Shown here in pieces: positions 59,662 to 64,000 of a stretch of 64,000 nucleotides of DNA. Made by a program: the position numbers and the translations under genes. Origin of the DNA: Gentiana macrophylla (taxonomy: Eukaryota > Streptophyta > Magnoliopsida > Gentianales > Gentianaceae); the NCBI GenBank assembly GCA_026214975.1, contig CM047814.1, positions 19,739,541-19,803,540 on the forward strand, given 5' to 3'. Positions within the stretch are counted from its first letter, which is position 1. Every line of letters begins with the position of its first letter. The notes under the pieces are model-generated. The model was not told the DNA's origin and did no database searches. It was given only the letters and a program-made list of their open reading frames with translations.

Positions 59662-60956
59662 CTATGTATGTGGATGTGTAACCGCTCCAAGGAAAAGTAT
59701 CAATTTAGATTTCTCTTCACGTATCATGAATACGAATGGTCTGTCCACTACTATGGGTGGCAACGGTGGTGGTAGTCGAGCTGATGTAATTCTTCCTCGG
59801 CACGTTGCACTCGCAGCCACCGTCCCAGTTTCATCAACTTTAATAACAGAATTCTGGACAATGTGACCCACAAATAGATCCTCGTTGTTGTACGGTTGAT
59901 GTACTACATTATCAGCTAATAAAGGTGTGTTACTAATTGAAGGTTTAACTATGTCGGACAAGACTTTAGGAAATTTGTCGGTATTGTATTCTATATTGAA
60001 CTTTGGAATCCAAAGTTTTCGGCCCACAGGCCGCTTAAGTTCAAAATCTTGATCAAGGAAGTTTTCTGAACCAATTTTATGTAAGAACCGTTGAAACTCT
60101 TGTGTTTCAGGAGGAAGGAAGATGTACATAGATAAACCATCATTCTTGTATGGAATCCTGATCAAATCAAAGTCATCGTTTTTGTTATGATAGTAGTGGT
60201 TGCAACCGCTCATAAACGGAATCTTCACGGTTTTCCCATTCAATAAATGAAACACACGGTCTCTAGTCAATTTGCGCATAAAAGGATTAAGCCATTTCCC
60301 TTTGAAATAGATAGCATTCACCAACAACAACTGCGTTAAAGGGTTCACATGACGATTGCCTATTATCATAGGCACCAACCCTTTTGTTTGACTTTTCACC
60401 CAAGAGTTGACGCTCTCCACTATAGCAGGACGATCCTTCAAAATTATCATCATCATCAACAACATAAAGTTATTTACTGAATTTAAAAAAAAAAAACTGA
60501 CATTAAACTAGATTAATGGTACATGTCAATGCTATTTGTTAATTTTAAGGTAAGAAGAAGATTTTAATATTTAAATCGAAAATCAACTTCTTCAACATCG
60601 GCTTTGTAGCCTTGTCTAACCAGTTGATGAAAGGAAGGTTGTAAAGGGAACGCCTTATCATGCAATGCCTTGCTCACACACCTAAGTGTAAATCCATCTC
60701 CCCGTCTCATCTTTAACATCTGCTTTAACTTGGAAGGGAGGGGATCGGATTCAGCACCACCGGCGGCCGCCTTATTATTATTATTGAGCTGAAGAAGATG
60801 GCACAGTTGCTCCGATGAAGGTCCAGTCAAATTTTTAGCAGCCATATTCAGTACAATATTGAATCCCAAAGGGGAGACCACCACATTATCGGTGTTTCTC
60901 TCGGTTTTTATAGCGTTTCTGATTAGGGTTCCGGCTACCTTACTGCAAAAATTCAT
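59662..60956 (-). CDS. Serpin 4, two exons, splice donor deleted, altered hinge
   Basis: The ATG is at 60956 (MNFCSKVAGTLIRN). Exon 1 reads 130 codons to a stop at 60564. Compared with serpin 2, a GGGGT stretch holding the donor is missing, so no GT remains at the exon end. Exon 2 is 60435-59662 (257 aa). Signatures: SPLGFNIVLN, NAIYFKGKW, MYIFLPPE, IPKFNIEYN, DRPFVFMIRE, LFLGAVTHP. The hinge is DETGTVAASATC: the P13 Glu kept in copies 1-3 is Val here. By spacing P1 is Ser, in RGRITSARLPPP. The exon 2 frame is open, so loss of the donor may be recent or the product may be truncated. Confidence 0.75.
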
Positions 60957-61027
60957 CTTTCTCAGATGCGTTTTACACTGTTGCGCTGCGATCTGCAGAT
61001 GATCAATCAAAGGGTTTGGGACAAGGT

Positions 61028-61035
61028 TGTTTATA
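61028..61035 (-). promoter_or_regulatory. TATA-like box of serpin 4
   Basis: TATATAAA on the minus strand lies about 72 bp upstream of the ATG, the best TATA match of the four copies. The AAACCCTAA motif lies just upstream at 61050-61058. Confidence 0.5.
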
Positions 61036-61090
61036 TACTATATATTTTTAAACCCTAATGAATGAGGTGTGGCAATAGATTTATAAGCTT

Positions 61091-61105
61091 ACTTATTCCC
61101 CAAGA
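61091..61105. promoter_or_regulatory. Decayed upstream inverted repeat, serpin 4
   Basis: ACTTATTCCCCAAGA aligns with the serpin 1-3 box after the same CTT, about 135 bp upstream, but the arms no longer pair fully. Confidence 0.4.
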
Positions 61106-61679
61106 TTTCTTTAATTGTGTGCCCGTCCAACTGTATTTGTAAATCAACAAAAATATTGTATGGATGGACGGATCCACAAACTATTCCGGTGAGGTCATCA
61201 GTATCAAAAATTGGATTTTTTTTAATCCAGAAATTAATTTGTTCGAGCCTAAACTATATTTTTTTTACGGCAAAATGATATTTTCTAACAACAAAAATTA
61301 CGTCGTTTTAATACTATTGAAATTATCAGGTCTCTGTGTGGTCACATAACAATCTGAGAGGGTAGATCATCCATTGATGGTAATAAAAGACAAGAAACAG
61401 TGGAAAATATGAATCGGCGACCGCAATGTGGAAAAAAAACATTGGGTGATATATAACGACAAGTCTACTATTCGCCGTGGAATATAGCCGAAATCCAATG
61501 TTTCACTATTCATATGTTTGGTGTTTTTACGTTAATGATTTTGAAAAAGATATCAAAAAAAAATATCAAATGAAATGTCAAAATATATGATAACGAATAT
61601 AAAAATATATATGCTGAAAGAATTACCAACTTTTCACGATTAAATCTTCTTTTTTGTAATTTTTTCGCTTAAAACCTCC

Positions 61680-61865
61680 CAGATCTCGAACTAACTCACC
61701 GACTAATCAGGGAGCTCTACGGATCGTCTTTGCAGAGATCGACATTTTACTCAGGGAGTAAGGCTTTAGCGCTTTCAACATGACGCATCAAAGGATAATT
61801 GAATCGGTGATCTCTCTTGGCATTTTCAAGTTACTTACCACTTGAACCAACATACTTAGTTTTTC
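61680..61865. repeat. Repeat shared with 50930-51210
   Basis: It contains CTTTCAACATGACGCATCAA and AATTGAATCGG, matching the copy upstream of serpin 2 in the same order and at a similar distance from the serpin start (about 720 bp). Confidence 0.5.
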
Positions 61866-61916
61866 TCTTTGGATTTTTTTTTTGTATTTACGTAGAAGAG
61901 ATAATGTAAAATGTAC

Positions 61917-61960
61917 TACCTCCGTCCTATAAAAAATGTCCACTTTTTATGGGACACGCA
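61917..61960 (+). mobile_element. Stowaway-like MITE left end
   Basis: CTACCTCCGTCCTATAAAAA is a good Stowaway tip after TA. Possible right-side remnants with TTATAAGGACGGA lie near 62522-62534. If so, the element is about 0.6 kb with AT-rich, non-coding content. Confidence 0.5.
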
Positions 61961-62534
61961 GATTAAGAAATTCAATTAATGTGCTCTTTTTTGTAGCAAA
62001 TGGACGCATATACCCTTATTAATGAGTTTTACTTTGGTTAATGTATGCAGATTAAATCAACATTTATTTATTACGATAAAGACTTTTCACATGGATTTTA
62101 ATTTTTTTCTTCAGACTTTTCACATTCATTTTAATTTTTTTCTTTTGATGGAGGTATTGAGCCGTAAGTAGTTGAGTAATTTTAAGAGAAGGGTATAGTT
62201 GGAAAAAATCACTAAACGATGATTCAGATTTAGAAACGACACTTTTATGCGACATACCTTTTCAAACGCGACACTTATTTTGGGATTAAGGTAGTAGTGG
62301 AATAGAGATTTTCACTTTCGCCATAAAAAAATTCACTAGACTAGCCCTTGTATGTTTTTGGTTGAGCTTTTTTGAGGGGTTTTTTTACATCATATCACCA
62401 ATCATTTCTTACAATTCTCCCACCAATCAATTCTTCAACTACAAATAAAAAAGTGTCATTTGTTTATAAGGACGTGTTTTGGGACTTAATTAGACACTTA
62501 GGACACGTTTAAAAGATCATTACTTATAAGGACG

Positions 62535-63749
62535 GATTTTGTCCAAGTTTCTTAAACTACCCTTATCCCACCGTGACATATCTTTTCTTTTTTCGATCAA
62601 AAGCAATCCGACAGATACTCTTGATAGGAGTAAAGCGCAGATCGGTACTCCTGTTTGTAAATTCGAGATCAAATTTCTGTTTCTTTCTTTCTTCTTCTTC
62701 AATCTCGCTTATGGGTTCACGATTATTTGCATCCTTTTGCATTTAGTTTGTCGGTGGAGCTTGAGGTCTTCGGTGTGATTTTTTTTTTGTTTTGGGTCTC
62801 ATTTCCTTTGTTATTTGGTGTTTGAAAAAAATTCTAGGAAGGGGATTTGGGTCTTCTTCTGGTCAGAATTTGACTCCATCTGATTTGTGCAGAGGATTTT
62901 TAGCTCTAGCTTGTTATAGCTCTAATTGTTTTGCTGTGGATTTGAGATTTTTGTTTAGTTGAGGAACCCAAATAAAGGGATTTTTGTTTTGATTTTTATC
63001 TGTTGTCAATGGGAATTGATGTGTTTGTGATGAATTTTTGATAGTAAGCTATAAGCCTTGTGGGAAAATTGGGTCAATTTTTTTCCAATGAAAATTATGT
63101 TGTTCTTTCCAAGAGGTCTGTTACTGCTAAGCTAGTTCATTGATTATGCTCGATTCATATTGCTTCTTTGTTGGGTCATACATGTTGCTCAAGTGGAATT
63201 TGTAAATTAAGAAAAGCTTCATTACTTGCTTGTCTTTCTTTAAACATGACTGCGTGATGTTCGATGTGAGTCCTTCAAAGAATAGATCCATTATTTTCTT
63301 TTTGTCATTCTGCTTTGTTTGCTGCTCTTGAGATTGGATTGAGGCTAATTCACAATTGTTTGCTGCTGCATTGTCATTAGTTATGGCCTCTCCTTAGCAT
63401 TTTTGTGGCACCTGCTGCTCCTCTAATACTTTTGTTGAGGTTTTTCTGGTGCTGCTGCTTTGTGATCAGTTTTGGCCTCTCTTTTGCATAAGGCTGCTTC
63501 TAATGCTACTGTTAAAGTGATTGGCCCTCATTTACAGTCTATTTTCCTGCTGCTTGTTTCTACTTTTGTTGAGGTTATTTTTTCTGATTCTCCTTGGTTC
63601 CCCTGCTACTCCTGTGGTTGGTGAAACATACATTCATGGTTTGAAGTTTGTTGATCTGAACTTTGAAGCATCACAAGTGTCATTTTCTGTCAACAAACAA
63701 GAGGATGACATGTTTCATATGATTAACATGTGCTTCTTGAAGAGAATTC
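62535..63749 (+). other. Unassigned, T-rich transcript-like sequence
   Basis: Pyrimidine-rich + strand sequence (TTTCTTTCTTTCTTCTTCTTC near 62680) looks like a plant 5' leader and intron rather than coding. One open frame (63521-63835) includes GETYIHGLKFVDLNFEA but matches no family I recognise and runs into the minisatellite. It could be the start of a gene extending past the window or an LTR-like sequence. Confidence 0.3.
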
Positions 63750-63966
63750 TGTCACTGCATAAAATGTTGATGTCACTGCATAAATTATTGATGTCACGCA
63801 TATATGATTGCCGATGTCACTGCATAAAATGTTGATATCACTGCATATATGATTGCCGATGTCACTGCATAAATTGTTGATGTCACGCATATATGATTGC
63901 CGATGTCACTACATATATGATTGTCGATGTCACTGCATATATGATTGCCGATGTCAATGCATAAAA
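63750..63966. repeat. Minisatellite with GATGTCACTGCATA units
   Basis: About ten units of 20-27 bp mix GATGTCACTGCATAAA.TGTT and GATGTCACGCATATATGATT-GCC forms. The array runs to near the window end. Confidence 0.9.
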
Positions 63967-64000
63967 ATATGAATTAAGGTGAAAGATTTATTTTGATCGT

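Noticed and set aside
60957..61010. Longer N-terminus for serpin 4 (and similar extensions at 50377 and 56652)
   Set aside because: These begin at TTG, not ATG. The conserved ATG (MNFC...) aligns across copies and suits plant initiation.
62535..62760. First exon of a host gene
   Set aside because: T-rich leader-like sequence only; no long frame, splice pattern or family match to support a gene.

Overview
The window is nuclear DNA from a flowering plant, most likely a dicot. Evidence for this is two-exon plant-type serpin genes and a typical plant transposon set: Tat-type Ty3/gypsy with an antisense ORF, Ty1/copia, a chromovirus, L1 LINEs, CACTA/TNP2, Helitron with RPA-like OB fold, and MITEs. 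I cannot name the species. No prokaryotic operons, CRISPR arrays, rRNA or tRNA genes were seen.

Layout. 1-18050: decayed Ty3/gypsy (Tat-like) element on the + strand, running from protease through RT, RNase H and integrase, followed by an antisense ORF and a probable 3' LTR. It is split at 3193-11915 by a minus-strand Ty1/copia-type element with an exact 5-bp target duplication. That copia element has gag zinc knuckle, GAG-pre-integrase and integrase, but an acidic coiled-coil-like ORF where RT/RNase H would be. Its left LTR carries a 1.2-kb inverted-repeat DNA element. 18051-20830: AT-rich with direct repeats. 20838-22151: serpin 1. 23413-25733: chromovirus-type solo LTR. 26050-29350: gypsy LTR fragment, a minisatellite grown from a MITE end, and a LINE fragment. 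29725-38409: CACTA element (minus) cut by a 4.3-kb internally deleted Tat-like LTR element (31523-35832) with a 20-copy tandem array. 38930-47980: Helitron termini in both orientations, Helitron helicase and RPA-like fragments, and a degenerate chromovirus gag-RT. 49100-61010: serpins 2, 3 and 4 separated by LINE and copia fragments. 61100-64000: a MITE end, unassigned transcript-like sequence and a terminal minisatellite.

The only convincing host genes are four minus-strand serpin paralogs. They share a short two-exon structure and a conserved upstream inverted repeat (ACTTGG-N3-CCAAGT). Their bodies are well conserved, but their reactive-centre loops differ almost completely after a shared SATC hinge. 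Copies 1 and 2 look intact. Copies 3 and 4 have each lost the 5' splice donor of the single intron by different mutations. The cluster therefore looks like a diversifying protease-inhibitor family in which some copies are decaying or changing structure. It is the most biologically interesting part of the window.
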